64,000 nt of DNA from Arthrobacter sp. CDRTa11 (GTDB lineage: Bacteria > Actinomycetota > Actinomycetes > Actinomycetales > Micrococcaceae), in assembly GCF_026427775.1 (NCBI RefSeq), contig NZ_CP044532.1:2356001-2420000 (forward strand). The letters run 5' to 3'. The notes under the pieces are model-generated. The model saw only the letters and a list, made by a program, of their open reading frames with translations. It searched no databases and was not told where the DNA came from. A program made the translations under genes and the position numbers. Within the stretch, counting starts at the first letter, position 1. Each line of letters starts with the position of its first letter. Shown here piece after piece: positions 8,580-17,874 of the stretch.

Positions 8580-9593
8580 TCAGGGGACGATAACGCCCTT
8601 ACCACTGCTCTGGCGGTCGAACCATTCATAGGCTTCGACTGCCTGGTTGAGCTTCCATCGATCAGTGAAGAGAGCATCCACGTCAACACCGCGATCAAGG
8701 ACAAAGTCTGCCAGCCGACCCATCTGCTCCGTGGAGAGTGTCCAGGAAGTTTTGGCCGTTACTTGCTTCGAAAGCAGTCCTGTCATGTCGACCTGAAGCG
8801 GGGCTCCACGCCCGACCCAGCACACGGTACTCCAGAGGCCGAGTACCTGAAGCGCCTGATTGGTAGCAACCGGCGCACCTGATGTCTCAAGGCTCTTCGT
8901 CACGCCGCGGCCGTTGGTGAGGTCGAGTACTGCCTCGCGGACGGAGCTGACCTCGAGCGGATTGATGACTTCGGCTGCGCCGAACTCGCGCGAACGTTCC
9001 AGCCGGTGAGGTTCGATATCGAGCGCGATGACCTTGGCTCCGAGCTCGGTGGCCAACTGGGTAGCGGAAAGACCCACCGGCCCTTGCCCGAAGATGGCGA
9101 TGGTGTCGTCGCCGCGCAGGTTGATCATTTCGAGTGCACCCCACGCGGTTCCCGTCCCGCAGCTGATGGCGGCAGCCGCCTCGAACGACAGACCGTCAGG
9201 CAACGGCATAACAATCGAGAATGGCACCTTTATGTAGTTGGCGTGCCCTCCGTTCACCGCGTATCCGAGCGCGCGATGCTCCTTACGGCACATGTGGGTC
9301 CAACCCGTCCGGCACTGGTCGCAGCGCCCACATCCGATGTAGTGGTGGATCATCACCGAGCGCCCGATCCACGACGCCGGCACCAGATCGCCGACGGCCA
9401 CGACCACGCCGGCGGGTTCATGGCCGGCGATGGCTTTCGGGGTCTGGCCCTGCGGCTTTCGATACTCGTGCAGATCTGAACCGCACATTCCTGACGCGCG
9501 GACTTCGACGACGACCTCATCGGGTCCCGGAGTCGGGTCCGGAAACTCCCGCAATTCGAGTTTGCGGTCTCCCTTGAATAGAACTCCTTGCAT
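8580..9593 (-). CDS. Zinc-dependent alcohol dehydrogenase
   Basis: A 337-residue medium-chain dehydrogenase. GMCGSDLHEYR holds the catalytic-zinc Cys, GHEPAGVV the zinc His/Glu, and GCGRCDQCRTGWTHMC the four-Cys structural zinc lobe. The Rossmann fold starts at IFGQGPVGL. It should oxidise an alcohol to an aldehyde or ketone with NAD(P). The frame is open to 9680, but ATG 9593 follows AGGAGA and starts at the conserved N-terminus (MQGVLFKGD). It shares its strand with ALDH (144 bases upstream) and an MHS transporter, a plausible uptake and two-step oxidation set. It resembles the ADH at 36114-37142. Confidence 0.92.
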   Translation of the reverse strand: MQGVLFKGDRKLELREFPDPTPGPDEVVVEVRASGMCGSDLHEYRKPQGQTPKAIAGHEPAGVVVAVGDLVPASWIGRSVMIHHYIGCGRCDQCRTGWTHMCRKEHRALGYAVNGGHANYIKVPFSIVMPLPDGLSFEAAAAISCGTGTAWGALEMINLRGDDTIAIFGQGPVGLSATQLATELGAKVIALDIEPHRLERSREFGAAEVINPLEVSSVREAVLDLTNGRGVTKSLETSGAPVATNQALQVLGLWSTVCWVGRGAPLQVDMTGLLSKQVTAKTSWTLSTEQMGRLADFVLDRGVDVDALFTDRWKLNQAVEAYEWFDRQSSGKGVIVP

Positions 9594-9737
9594 GGGATTC
9601 TCCTGTATATAGCAGCAATTGATGAGCATGATCAGCGGCTCACGACGTCTGTGGGCGGCTGTTTCAACGCACGGGAGCAACGAAAGCGCAAAGCGTTCCG
9701 TGCACCATGGGGCGTCAGGGCCGGAGGGTTGAACTAC

Positions 9738-11210
9738 TCACTGAAGTGAATCGGCGATTTCCTTTGGGATTCCGATCGACTTGAGCTCGACGAATGCGTC
9801 GATGCCTTCCGGGCCGAATTCGCGGCCGAGTCCGCTCTGCTTGACTCCGCCCATCGGGGCGCAGAATCCTGCAGGATTTCCGTTCAGTTCCACCGTCCCC
9901 GTGTGCATCCGGCTGGCTGCGCGCAAGCCGCGCTCGATGTCCGTCGTGAAGACTGACCCGTTGAGGCCGTAGATCGAGTTGTTTGCGATTGCGATAGCTT
10001 CGTTTTCGTTCTGATATGGGATGACCGCTACCACAGGTCCGAAGATCTCCTCCTGCGCGATGGTGGCATCCGAGTCGACACCGGTGAACACCGTCGGTTC
10101 GACGAACCACCCTTTCTCCAGCCCGATGGGACGTCCTCCCCCTCGCACGAGTCGTGCGCCTTCTGCGATGCCGGTTGCGATGTAGCCCTCAACTCGATCG
10201 CGCTGGCGGGCACTGACGAGGGGGCCGATGTGAGTGTTCTCGTCCTGCGGGTCACCGATGGGCATCGTGTCGATCAGCGCGTTGAGGCGCTCAAGAAATT
10301 CGTCCTGGAGCTTTGAGGGCACTAGGAGCCGTGTCTTGAGGCTGCAGACCTGTCCGCTGTTTCGGAAGGAACCAAGACGCAGGGCCGAGACGGCGGCATC
10401 CAAATCGGCGTCGTCGAGGATGACGGCCGCCGACTTGCCTCCAAGCTCCAGGGTTACACGGCGCAGATCGTGGCCGCAGAGCTCGGCGATCCGCCGTCCG
10501 GCGACGCTCGAACCAGTGAAGGTCACCTTGTTCACACGTGGGTGCGTCACTAGGTACTCGCTTACCTCGCGCTCGGCAGGCACAACGTTCACAACACCAG
10601 GTGGCAGGCCGGCTTCCGAGAGCAGTTGAGCCACGAAGTAGGCATCGAGAGGAGTCTCTGGTGCTGGTTTGAGCACGACGGTGCAGCCGGCCAGCAGTGC
10701 CGGGACGATCTTTTGCGCTGTCAGTGAGGCGGGTACGTTCCATGGCACGACAGCCGCGACCACGCCCACCGGCTCGCGGGTGACGAGAGCCTGGCCGTTC
10801 GCCGAACGGCGCAACGTACGGAAAGGATACGTCTCTGCGGTTTCCAGGTACGCCTCGAGAATGCCGACGGGATTGACGACCTGGATGGTGCGGGACTGCG
10901 TGATCGGGCAGCCCATCTGAGCCGTAATGAGCTGGGCGAGTTCCTCGCTGCGTTCGAGGAGGAGCCCGCGGAACCGTTTTAGGATCGCCATCCGTTCGTC
11001 AAGAGACATTGAGGGCCACCGTCCCGCCGTCAGCGCCTGCTGCGCGGCGGCCACCGCCCGGTCCACGTCCTCTCTGGAGCCCGATGGCACCGTGGCAATA
11101 ACGTCCTCGCTCCACGGTGATACCACCTCGATACGATCACGTGTTGCTGGAGCGACCCAGTCACCCCCGATGAAGATTGACTCGTGGGCTGTCATCAAAT
11201 TGGTAGCCAT
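9738..11210 (-). CDS. Aldehyde dehydrogenase
   Basis: A complete 490-residue NAD(P)-dependent ALDH. Visible landmarks are VVPWNVPA, the cofactor segment FTGSSVAG, the general-base Glu in LELGGKS, the catalytic Cys in NSGQVCS near residue 300, EEIFGPVV and the C-terminal GGVKQSGLGREFG. It would convert the aldehyde made by the neighbouring ADH to an acid. ATG 11210 lies 9 bases after GGAGG. One of four complete ALDHs in the window, which are clearly diverged from one another and so probably have different substrates. Confidence 0.93.
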   Translation of the reverse strand: MATNLMTAHESIFIGGDWVAPATRDRIEVVSPWSEDVIATVPSGSREDVDRAVAAAQQALTAGRWPSMSLDERMAILKRFRGLLLERSEELAQLITAQMGCPITQSRTIQVVNPVGILEAYLETAETYPFRTLRRSANGQALVTREPVGVVAAVVPWNVPASLTAQKIVPALLAGCTVVLKPAPETPLDAYFVAQLLSEAGLPPGVVNVVPAEREVSEYLVTHPRVNKVTFTGSSVAGRRIAELCGHDLRRVTLELGGKSAAVILDDADLDAAVSALRLGSFRNSGQVCSLKTRLLVPSKLQDEFLERLNALIDTMPIGDPQDENTHIGPLVSARQRDRVEGYIATGIAEGARLVRGGGRPIGLEKGWFVEPTVFTGVDSDATIAQEEIFGPVVAVIPYQNENEAIAIANNSIYGLNGSVFTTDIERGLRAASRMHTGTVELNGNPAGFCAPMGGVKQSGLGREFGPEGIDAFVELKSIGIPKEIADSLQ

Positions 11211-11298
11211 TGGAAAGCGCCTCCGAAAATATTACGCGGCTGTGTGGGTGCCTGGGGTGCGGGTTCGCACCCCAGGCTTGACGGGAATATCGTGCTCC

Positions 11299-12690
11299 CT
11301 ATTTGCCTGCGACGACATCCATGTCCGACGATTTCGGATCAGTGGATGAACTCGCGACAGCGGTTTCGTCATCGGAGGAGTCGTCCTTGCGCTTTTTGTC
11401 TCCGAGCAAAGAATGGCGGAGGCTCACGTGCCGTGTTTCCGGGGTGAGCAGCAATCCGGCAACGCCCAGGGTCAGGGCGATCCCGATGGCGTAAAACGCG
11501 GGGGCGACCGGGGAATCGAATTGGTCCACCAGAGCTGTGGCGACAAGGGGGGTTGTTCCGCCGAAGATGGCTGCTGCGAGGTTGAAGGCGAGTCCATGCC
11601 CGGCGTACCTTACGCGGGTCGGGAAGATCTCTACCGCGACGACGAAGTACGCCGAGGTGATGAGCGCGCTGGCGGTGGCCAAGAGGCATTGGCCAAGGAG
11701 GGCGCCAATCACAGTGCCGTTCGAGGCAAGGGCAAACGCTGGATACGCTGTCACTGTCAGCCAGATGAAGCCTGCCCAAATCACAGGCTTGCGTCCTACC
11801 CGGTCGCTAAGTTTTCCGAAGACCGGGCCGAGGCAGGCGAGAAGGAGGACTGCCGCTCCGCTGGTCCATTGGGCGTCAATCTGTTTGAGGCCGCCCTGAG
11901 TCACGACGAACGTGTACATGTAGCCGACAATCAGGTATGCCACTGCTGCCTGCGGGGCCTGCAGGAGGAGAATTCGGCCGATCGACTTCCAGGACTCGGC
12001 GAGTCCGCGGAAAGTGTCCTTGATGGTGACCTTAGTGGCCGTGGCGGCTTCGAACTCCTCAGGGTCATCGAGGTTTTTCCTCAGCCAGAAGCCGACCACC
12101 GCAAGGACTCCACCGAAGATGAAGGGGATACGCCATCCCCAGTCCATGTAGGCATCCCCCAATGCACTCTGAACACCGACGATTGTGAGGGACAGGAACG
12201 AGTGCGGCAGGTAGATAGCGAACATGACGATGCCAATCCACAGCCCTCGCTTTTTGGCGGGGGCTGATTCAATAACATAGGTGTAGCCGCCGGAAGACTC
12301 ACCTCCCATCGACAGACCTTGGATGATGCGGCAGATCGCCAGCAAGATCGGGGCGGCGATGCCGATCGCCTCGTAGGTGGGGAGCAAGCCGGTCACCAGC
12401 GTGCCGCCGCCCATCATCAGGACCGTTAGGGTCAGGATGCGCAACCGGCCGAGCCGATCGCCAAGAATACCGAAGATCACCCCACCGAGTGGACGTGCGA
12501 AGAACGCTGCCGCGAATACCGCAAACGTGCCCAAGAGAGCAGCTGCCGGATCGCCCTTCGGGAAGAAGTGTGCTGCCAGCGCGGGAGCCGTCAGCGCGTA
12601 CACCGACCAGTCAAAGGTTTCAACGACGTTGCCGATAGCTCCGCCCATGAGTCTCTGATGTGGGCGAACCTCTTTTTTAGTTTTTTTCAT
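11299..12690 (-). CDS. MHS-family MFS transporter (proton symporter type)
   Basis: A 463-residue, 12-helix major facilitator of the metabolite:H+ symporter (ProP/ShiA-like) group. GGVIFGILGDRLGRLRIL is the loop 2-3 signature; RIIQGLSMGGESSGGYTYVIESAP and the WGWRIPFIFGG region are typical of MHS carriers for organic acids and osmolytes. The C-terminal 50 residues are a charged Ser/Asp-rich tail. ATG 12690 follows GAGGAG. It heads the minus-strand group MFS-ALDH-ADH and is divergent from the IclR gene across a region with two perfect palindromes, which suggests control by that regulator. Confidence 0.92.
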   Translation of the reverse strand: MKKTKKEVRPHQRLMGGAIGNVVETFDWSVYALTAPALAAHFFPKGDPAAALLGTFAVFAAAFFARPLGGVIFGILGDRLGRLRILTLTVLMMGGGTLVTGLLPTYEAIGIAAPILLAICRIIQGLSMGGESSGGYTYVIESAPAKKRGLWIGIVMFAIYLPHSFLSLTIVGVQSALGDAYMDWGWRIPFIFGGVLAVVGFWLRKNLDDPEEFEAATATKVTIKDTFRGLAESWKSIGRILLLQAPQAAVAYLIVGYMYTFVVTQGGLKQIDAQWTSGAAVLLLACLGPVFGKLSDRVGRKPVIWAGFIWLTVTAYPAFALASNGTVIGALLGQCLLATASALITSAYFVVAVEIFPTRVRYAGHGLAFNLAAAIFGGTTPLVATALVDQFDSPVAPAFYAIGIALTLGVAGLLLTPETRHVSLRHSLLGDKKRKDDSSDDETAVASSSTDPKSSDMDVVAGK

Positions 12691-12780
12691 GGCTTATCTC
12701 CTCGCTGAGTGCCTGGATGATTGTTGCTGTAGTGGGGATTGTTTGTACGTGGTGAGCAGTAAAGGGCCGCAGGCCTCCGG

Positions 12781-13020
12781 TTAGGTGCCCTTCATGACTG
12801 CGATCAGGGTCGTGGCGTCCTTTTGCGACTCCAGCGTGCGGGTGATCTCCTGTGCTGCGCGGATTTGTTCCGCCGTGAGCGGGATGGCGGCTGTGGCCGC
12901 ACAGTTGCCGAACTTCTGAGCTATCTGGTCTCAGGTCATTTGGTGCCTCCGCCCATGGTGGCTGCGGATCGCGACCCGCCCAGATCATGGACGATATCGA
13001 CATCGGCTTCACTACCTCCG
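12781..13020 (-). pseudogene. MmgE/PrpD-family remnant (C-terminal end)
   Basis: Read on the minus strand, DQIAQKFGNCAATA, then PLTAEQIRAAQEITRTLES and a TAA at 12781 match the ends of the two intact PrpD genes here (FKDCAAAS/PTPDQLATAERIARNLE at 37610-39004 and FSDCAEAS at 52169-53551). Just before it a TGA stands where the family has a Trp (MTW), and the upstream similarity (HLTGG, TMGGGTK) is in a shifted frame. Only the last 80 or so codons survive. It lies between the MHS transporter and the IclR operators. Confidence 0.75.
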
Positions 13021-13121
13021 GTTAGGTGCAAGGGTGAAGTGGCGAAGTTATCTTGACCTGGGGGCCCAAATGCCTTGGCTCGAGAGTGAGGTTCAACAAC
13101 GTGTATGGAAACCTCCTCTTT

Positions 13122-13138
13122 GTGGAACTCGGTTCCAC
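13122..13138. promoter_or_regulatory. IclR-type operator-like palindrome 1
   Basis: GTGGAAC-TCG-GTTCCAC, a perfect 7-3-7 palindrome. Its core TGGAAC-N3-GTTCCA resembles the E. coli IclR site TGGAAATNATTTCCA. It lies about 300 bases upstream of the IclR gene and 430 upstream of the divergent transporter. Confidence 0.6.
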
Positions 13139-13188
13139 GAAGCCACGATATCCCGCGATCTAGGATTTGGTCAACATCTATATTGGAA

Positions 13189-13205
13189 CTGGAACCAGGT
13201 TCCAG
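13189..13205. promoter_or_regulatory. IclR-type operator-like palindrome 2
   Basis: CTGGAACC-A-GGTTCCAG, a perfect 8-1-8 palindrome 67 bases from the first and sharing its GGAAC/GTTCC half-sites; an extra TGGAAC half-site abuts it on the left. Confidence 0.6.
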
Positions 13206-13436
13206 CGCGGACGTTATCCGGGATATCAGGATTTCGTCAATGACCGTGTGGGGGGATGGTGAAAAAGGGAACTTCCATCGCGACCGGGCGAAGATTGGCA
13301 GGACCCCTTTGATTGAGGCTAGGCTGGGAGTGTCGAATGGCGCCGCCACCTAACGGCAGGTCTTGAAGCCGCATTCTTGAGCGCCTGAAGGATGTCGGTT
13401 CGGCAGGAAGAATGGTGGATGCAGTATGGAGAAGGC

Positions 13437-14237
13437 ATGAGTGCTGAACTGGAGCGCGGACTCCACGCAATCGAGATGATGAGCCACGCGCCACGGGGGT
13501 TGACTTTCACTGACATCGCTACGGCCTTAGGGGCATCCAAAGGCCCCACGCACAGGCTGCTCGGTGAGCTGACGCGTCTGGGATACACGCGTATCGACGA
13601 GTTTGGACGTTATCACCTCACGCTGAAACTTATGTCTCACGCCCTGCAGTACCTTGAACTAATCCCGCTGGTGGCCCTCGCAGGCCCCCTGCTGGAAGAT
13701 CTTGCCGTGGCCAGCGGAGAGCTCGCCCGTCTGAACCTCGTCGACGGAAACCATCTTGTACGCGTCAGCAAGGCCCAGGGCAGAAAGTCCGGCCTGAAGT
13801 ACGACCCCCTTCATGTCCATGGCGGCATCATGCCTTTTGCCTCCACCGCAAGCGGCTTACTCCTGCTTAGCAGCCTCTCCGACGACGAGGCAGCGGTACG
13901 TTTAGAGGCAGAAGGTTTCGCGCTTCCGGATGAGTACGGTTCTGCCGCGCCCCGCAGCATCGAAGAGGCCCTAAACATACTGAATAGGGCGCGGACGGCT
14001 GGTTACCTTTACGTAGCCAACATCTACGAGGAGGGCATTGCCGCCCTTGCCTATCCCATCCGAGCGGCCGGCAGCAGTGATATCGTCGGCGTACTCACCG
14101 TGTCCGGACCCAGCTTCCGCTTCACCGAAGAGGCGGCCGAACGCGTGCTGCCCGTCATGGAGAAAATCGCTGGCGAACTGGGACGCATGCCGGTGGCAGA
14201 CATGCTCGGATCCTACGTCCCGACGCGGGTCGCCTAA
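13437..14237 (+). CDS. IclR-family transcriptional regulator
   Basis: A 266-residue regulator. The N-terminal winged helix (LERGLHAIEMMSHAPRGLTFTDIATALG, HRLLGELTRLGYTR) is followed by the effector-binding domain (LARLNLVDGNHLVRVSKAQG, GGIMPFASTASGLLLLS, GIAALAYPIRA). IclR proteins bind small organic acids and repress or activate catabolic operons. ATG 13437 follows GGAG by 5 bases; ATG 13392 and 13419 are in-frame alternatives. Two GGAAC/GTTCC palindromes lie upstream, between it and the divergent transporter-ALDH-ADH group, which it probably controls together with itself. Confidence 0.9.
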   Translation: MSAELERGLHAIEMMSHAPRGLTFTDIATALGASKGPTHRLLGELTRLGYTRIDEFGRYHLTLKLMSHALQYLELIPLVALAGPLLEDLAVASGELARLNLVDGNHLVRVSKAQGRKSGLKYDPLHVHGGIMPFASTASGLLLLSSLSDDEAAVRLEAEGFALPDEYGSAAPRSIEEALNILNRARTAGYLYVANIYEEGIAALAYPIRAAGSSDIVGVLTVSGPSFRFTEEAAERVLPVMEKIAGELGRMPVADMLGSYVPTRVA

Positions 14238-14765
14238 GAGCCATTGAATATGGTTGCTGGGCCGGTGCGGCACAGCGTTTCGTTGGGATGGCTGTCCGAT
14301 TCAGACAGGCACTAGCAGCAGGCGCGGGAGATGGCCACAGGACTACTGCTTACATGCGTTTAATACCTCTTGCCTGGCATTCGATACGCATGAACACGGG
14401 GTGTGTTGCGAACTGGTCTTCCTCGCCGTGGTGACCTCTGCGGGGAAGAATTATTGCTCTCCATGCCACAACGCGATTGGCCCTCGTGGCCTGCAACAAT
14501 GCCGGTGCACACGCTGGAGAAAAGTGTCGACGATATCTTGCACTATGTGGCCCTATTCAGCACTTCCGCGTGGCACGGCTTCCGCCGTTGCACTACCGGT
14601 TGGCGAAAATTGGCCACGGACAGGGACGGGGAAAACAGGAGGGTGTATAAATCCTAACGCTTTCTATAATCCTATCTTTTGAGATATTCTTAATATCAAG
14701 GTGCCGCAACAGGGTTGTTCCGAAGAGACCAATGCGCCTAATTTCACACGCTGAAAGGGGCCACG
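14238..14765. other. Gene-free stretch between IclR and MFS
   Basis: About 530 bases with no supported gene. The last 120 bases become AT-richer and hold a weak version of the shared operator (14668-14686) and the AAGGGG ribosome site of the MFS gene. Confidence 0.5.
14668..14686. promoter_or_regulatory. Weak TATCCC-N7-GGGATA operator variant
   Basis: AATCCT-ATCTTTT-GAGATA keeps the 7-base spacer of the shared operator, but both halves deviate from the consensus. It lies 80 bases before the MFS start. Low confidence. Confidence 0.3.
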
Positions 14766-16067
14766 TTGGTCACGCGCAAAGACGGGCCTGCCAGAGTTCC
14801 GCGGATCGGCTTGGGCTTAACCCTTCTCTTCGCCTTCGTGGGCGGCGTCGGCGTCGGAAACTTGTATTGGGCCCAGCCGCTTCTGGGCGAGATTGCTGCA
14901 GACCTGGACGTCGAGGCCGGCACGGCCGGGCTGCTCGTAACGCTGACGCAGGTTGGTTACGCGCTCGGTGTGTTTTTCGTCGTGCCGCTCGGCGACACCA
15001 TGAACAGGAAGCGCCTGATCCCTGCAATCATGATCTGCTGTTCCTTGTCGCTGGCGGGCTGCGTGCTGGTTCCGAGCTTTGCGCTCCTTCTGTCGACTCT
15101 TGCGCTGGTTGGCTTCACCAACGTAGCCGGTCAGATGTTGCTGCCACTCGCGGGAGATCTTGCCACTGATGAGCAGCGCGGACGGGTACTCGGGACGGTG
15201 GCTTCTGGGCTCTTATCGGGCATCCTGCTGTCTCGTTTGGTCAGCGGTATAGTGGCGGACGTCTTCGGGTGGCGCATGATTTATGTTCTGGCATCAGGGA
15301 CAATACTTCTTCTTGCCGTCATCATGTGGCGTGCGATTCCAGTCCTCGAGCCTAGGGAGCGGCTTCCTTACGGCAGGCTTCTCTGCTCTGTCCTCCAAGT
15401 TGCTTTTCGGCATCGGCGGGCCAAGGTGATCCCGCTCTTTGGGTCATCGTTGATGTGTGTCTTCACTGCATTCTGGACTGGGCTTACATTGTTACTGTCC
15501 GCCCCTCCGTTCTCCCTTCCAGCATCACACATTGGCCTTGTGAGCCTGTTCGGGGTGGTGGGAGTCATCGGCGCCCAGTTCGCAGGACGGGTGTATGACC
15601 GTGGGCGGGCCGTTCCTGCCATCGGCATTGGGCTGGTTGTTACCTTGGCGGCGGTCGCTCTGGCCGGATTCGGCGGCTCATCCATCGTCGCCGTACTCAT
15701 TGCCATTTCATTACTCTCCGTCGGCACTCAATCCGTACTTGTGCTCCTTCAAACGATGATGGTCTCGATAGACCCTGCCGCGCGCAGCCGCCTCAACACG
15801 GCCCACATCGTCAGCAACTTCATTGGAGGTGCTCTCGGTTCAACTCTGGCAGCTGTGCTCTGGCAAGTCGGTCAGTGGACGGCGGTCATGGCTTGTTCAG
15901 CCCTCGTCGTCGTTTTCGCGCTCAGCCTATGGTTCTTTCAAAGAAACCGGGCTCTCGCGGCAGAGGCGCCCTCCTCCGCCAAGCGACGAGCTGCGGCCGA
16001 CAAGTCGCCGGAGCAACAAGGCCCGGAAGGTCGATGCCAGATGCCGACTGGGTCTCGTCCCGATTGA
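14766..16067 (+). CDS. MFS transporter, YnfM-like
   Basis: A 433-residue, 12-helix major facilitator of the YnfM/drug-efflux-like group. Features are NLYWAQPLLGEIAADL at the first helix, FFVVPLGDTMNRKRLI as loop 2-3 signature, and VLGTVASGLLSGILLSRLVSG in helix 5. It begins with TTG 14766, 5 bases after a GAAAGGGG ribosome site. The final 40 residues after helix 12 are charged and low in structure. It probably exports or imports a small metabolite; direction and substrate are unknown. It follows IclR on the same strand after a 528-base gap, so a shared transcript is unlikely. Confidence 0.88.
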   Translation: MVTRKDGPARVPRIGLGLTLLFAFVGGVGVGNLYWAQPLLGEIAADLDVEAGTAGLLVTLTQVGYALGVFFVVPLGDTMNRKRLIPAIMICCSLSLAGCVLVPSFALLLSTLALVGFTNVAGQMLLPLAGDLATDEQRGRVLGTVASGLLSGILLSRLVSGIVADVFGWRMIYVLASGTILLLAVIMWRAIPVLEPRERLPYGRLLCSVLQVAFRHRRAKVIPLFGSSLMCVFTAFWTGLTLLLSAPPFSLPASHIGLVSLFGVVGVIGAQFAGRVYDRGRAVPAIGIGLVVTLAAVALAGFGGSSIVAVLIAISLLSVGTQSVLVLLQTMMVSIDPAARSRLNTAHIVSNFIGGALGSTLAAVLWQVGQWTAVMACSALVVVFALSLWFFQRNRALAAEAPSSAKRRAAADKSPEQQGPEGRCQMPTGSRPD

Positions 16068-16082
16068 TTTCGCGGGTGGTCA

Positions 16083-16250
16083 ATGCAACTGGAAGTGCGC
16101 TGCGTTCCGGTCCGGGCGGCCAAGGCTCCCAGGAGCGAGGGTATGACGTTGGTCATGGGGGAGTCCTCGCCCGCGAGGACCAGGTTCGATTTCACGAACT
16201 CCAGCCGCACACCTTTACCTGTGAGGCCTGGCTCAGAGCAGGTAAGTTGT
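16083..16250 (-). other. Fragment related to the small ORF at 18941-19219
   Basis: The minus-strand reading KGVRLEFVKSNLVLAGEDSPM corresponds to KGERVEFVNESLVFTREDSPM near 19066-19130, with matching DNA around a GAGGACTCCCCCATG ribosome-site and start region. The downstream continuation (ALAARTG) is only faintly similar and has no nearby stop. Probably a decayed copy of an unnamed small gene. Confidence 0.45.
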
Positions 16251-16378
16251 CGAGGTTGCGCCCTGAGCTCCCGTTCTACGCCGCCAAGCCTCTTGATGGT
16301 GCCGGTGAGCAACGAGGGATCTCTAGAACGGTCAGATGTCTCTGGCAGATGCGTCGATCAGTACCTCACAATGGACAA

Positions 16379-16397
16379 TATCCCATAATCCGGGATA
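16379..16397. promoter_or_regulatory. Shared operator, site A (TATCCC-N7-GGGATA)
   Basis: TATCCC-ATAATCC-GGGATA, perfect in both halves. TGGACA just left and GATAGT or ATAGTA at the right edge form a plausible -35/-10 pair (16-17 base spacing) with the palindrome between them. The ADH gene starts 211 bases downstream. Confidence 0.65.
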
Positions 16398-16607
16398 GTA
16401 TATGCGCTAGACTTGCTGGTTAGTTAAGCAACAAAGCTCCCGTTCATTGCTTCGGCCTATGTACAGCGTCTATATCGGGTCGGCGACGTCCGACAGATGC
16501 GGGTGAGCCAACTTCGCCGCGGTGCTCAGAGGAAGTCAATAGTATCTGCCCTCTTCCGGGGGCGAGCGGAAATTCGCCCGAGCATTCATTGAGAGAAGGA
16601 AAAATCT

Positions 16608-17651
16608 ATGCGTGCAACCCTTATGTACGGCCCTGGGGACGTCCGCGTCGAGGGCGTCCCGGATTCAATCATCAGACATCCCACTGACGCGCTGGTCCGC
16701 GTGACCGCCTCATGTATCTGCGGCAGCGATCTGCACCCGTACCACTCCATGTCCCCCGAGGACGGACCCGCCCGGATGGGCCACGAGTTCATCGGCGTCA
16801 TCGAGGACATCGGCTCGGCTGTTGCCACCCTTAAAAAAGGTGATCTGGTGGTCTCTCCGTTCGCTATTTCCGACAACACCTGTGAGTACTGCCGCGAAAA
16901 GATGCATACATCCTGTTCGCACCACGAGGCAGCCTTTTGGGACACCATTCCGGACGAAGGGGGCCAGGCCGAGGCGGCACGTGTACCGTTGGCGGACGGA
17001 ACCCTTGTCAAGCTGCCAGTCGCCGTCGACTCATCCCTCATCCCGTCCCTGCTGACCCTCGCCGACGTCTTTGGCACCGGCCACCACGCCGCCCACGCAG
17101 GCGGCGTCAATAAGCGCACCAACGTCACAGTCATCGGTGATGGGGCCGTCGGGCTGATGGCCGTGCTGGCGGCTAAACGGCTAGGCGCCGAGCAGATCAT
17201 CCTCATGGGCCGGCACAAGGCCCGCACCGACCTCGGCCTTGAGTTCGGCGCCACCGACGTCGTTTCCGCCCGCGGCGACGAAGGCATCGCCCAGGTCCGT
17301 GACCTGACTGGCGGCCACGGCACCCACGTGGTTCTTGAGGCCGTCGGACACATGCCGGCCTATGACCAGGCAGTGGGAGTCGTCCGACCTGGCGGCATCA
17401 TCAGCCGGGTTGGCGTCCCGCAGTACGAGGAGGGTCCGATTGGGTTCGGCAGCCTGTTCCGCCACAACATCAAACTCACTGGAGGACCCGCACCGGTGCG
17501 TGCCTACATTGACGAGCTGCTGCCCGAAATTCTCAACGGCTCCATAGAGCCGGGCAAAGTTTTTGACGTCACCACCAACATGGACGGCATTCCTCAGGGA
17601 TACAAGGACATGGATGAGCGCAGCAGCCTCAAGGTACTCATCAAACCCTGA
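16608..17651 (+). CDS. Zinc-dependent alcohol dehydrogenase
   Basis: A 347-residue medium-chain dehydrogenase. CICGSDLHPYH carries the catalytic-zinc Cys, MGHEFIGVI the second ligand region, and SDNTCEYCREKMHTSC a structural lobe with three visible Cys. LADVFGTGHHAA precedes the Rossmann motif VIGDGAVGL. The Arg in GRHKART where NAD enzymes have Asp hints at NADP, which is uncertain. ATG 16608 follows AGAAGGA. It belongs to a different subgroup from the ADHs at 8580 and 36114, and its nearest relative here is the pseudogene at 1120-1697. It stands alone behind operator site A. Confidence 0.92.
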   Translation: MRATLMYGPGDVRVEGVPDSIIRHPTDALVRVTASCICGSDLHPYHSMSPEDGPARMGHEFIGVIEDIGSAVATLKKGDLVVSPFAISDNTCEYCREKMHTSCSHHEAAFWDTIPDEGGQAEAARVPLADGTLVKLPVAVDSSLIPSLLTLADVFGTGHHAAHAGGVNKRTNVTVIGDGAVGLMAVLAAKRLGAEQIILMGRHKARTDLGLEFGATDVVSARGDEGIAQVRDLTGGHGTHVVLEAVGHMPAYDQAVGVVRPGGIISRVGVPQYEEGPIGFGSLFRHNIKLTGGPAPVRAYIDELLPEILNGSIEPGKVFDVTTNMDGIPQGYKDMDERSSLKVLIKP

Positions 17652-17828
17652 GCCTGACAGAGGAAATCAATCCAGGACCTTTGGGGCCGAAAGAAGATAA
17701 GCGGGGTCGTGACTTTGTAACGGGGGGCGAACCTTCCCATTACAGCCCGTCGTGAGGGCAGTCACCCGGCGATTTTGCGACCGCCTATAAGCAGCCTTCC
17801 ACCAGGCCACGGCCGCTTCAGACAGGAA

Positions 17829-17874
17829 AAAGGAGGCCGACGGCGGCAGTTGCCTGCCACCGTCGGCCTCCTTT
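17829..17874 (+). terminator. Intrinsic terminator-like hairpin
   Basis: A perfect 15-base stem (AAAGGAGGCCGACGG and complement) with a 16-base loop lies 177 bases after the ADH. It may stop transcripts from either side, since the next gene converges. The rest of 17652-18170 shows no gene. Confidence 0.75.

Noticed and set aside
11413..12267. 284-codon plus-strand frame opposite the MHS transporter
   Set aside because: Antisense shadow typical of GC-rich codon use; charged, repetitive composition and no motif.
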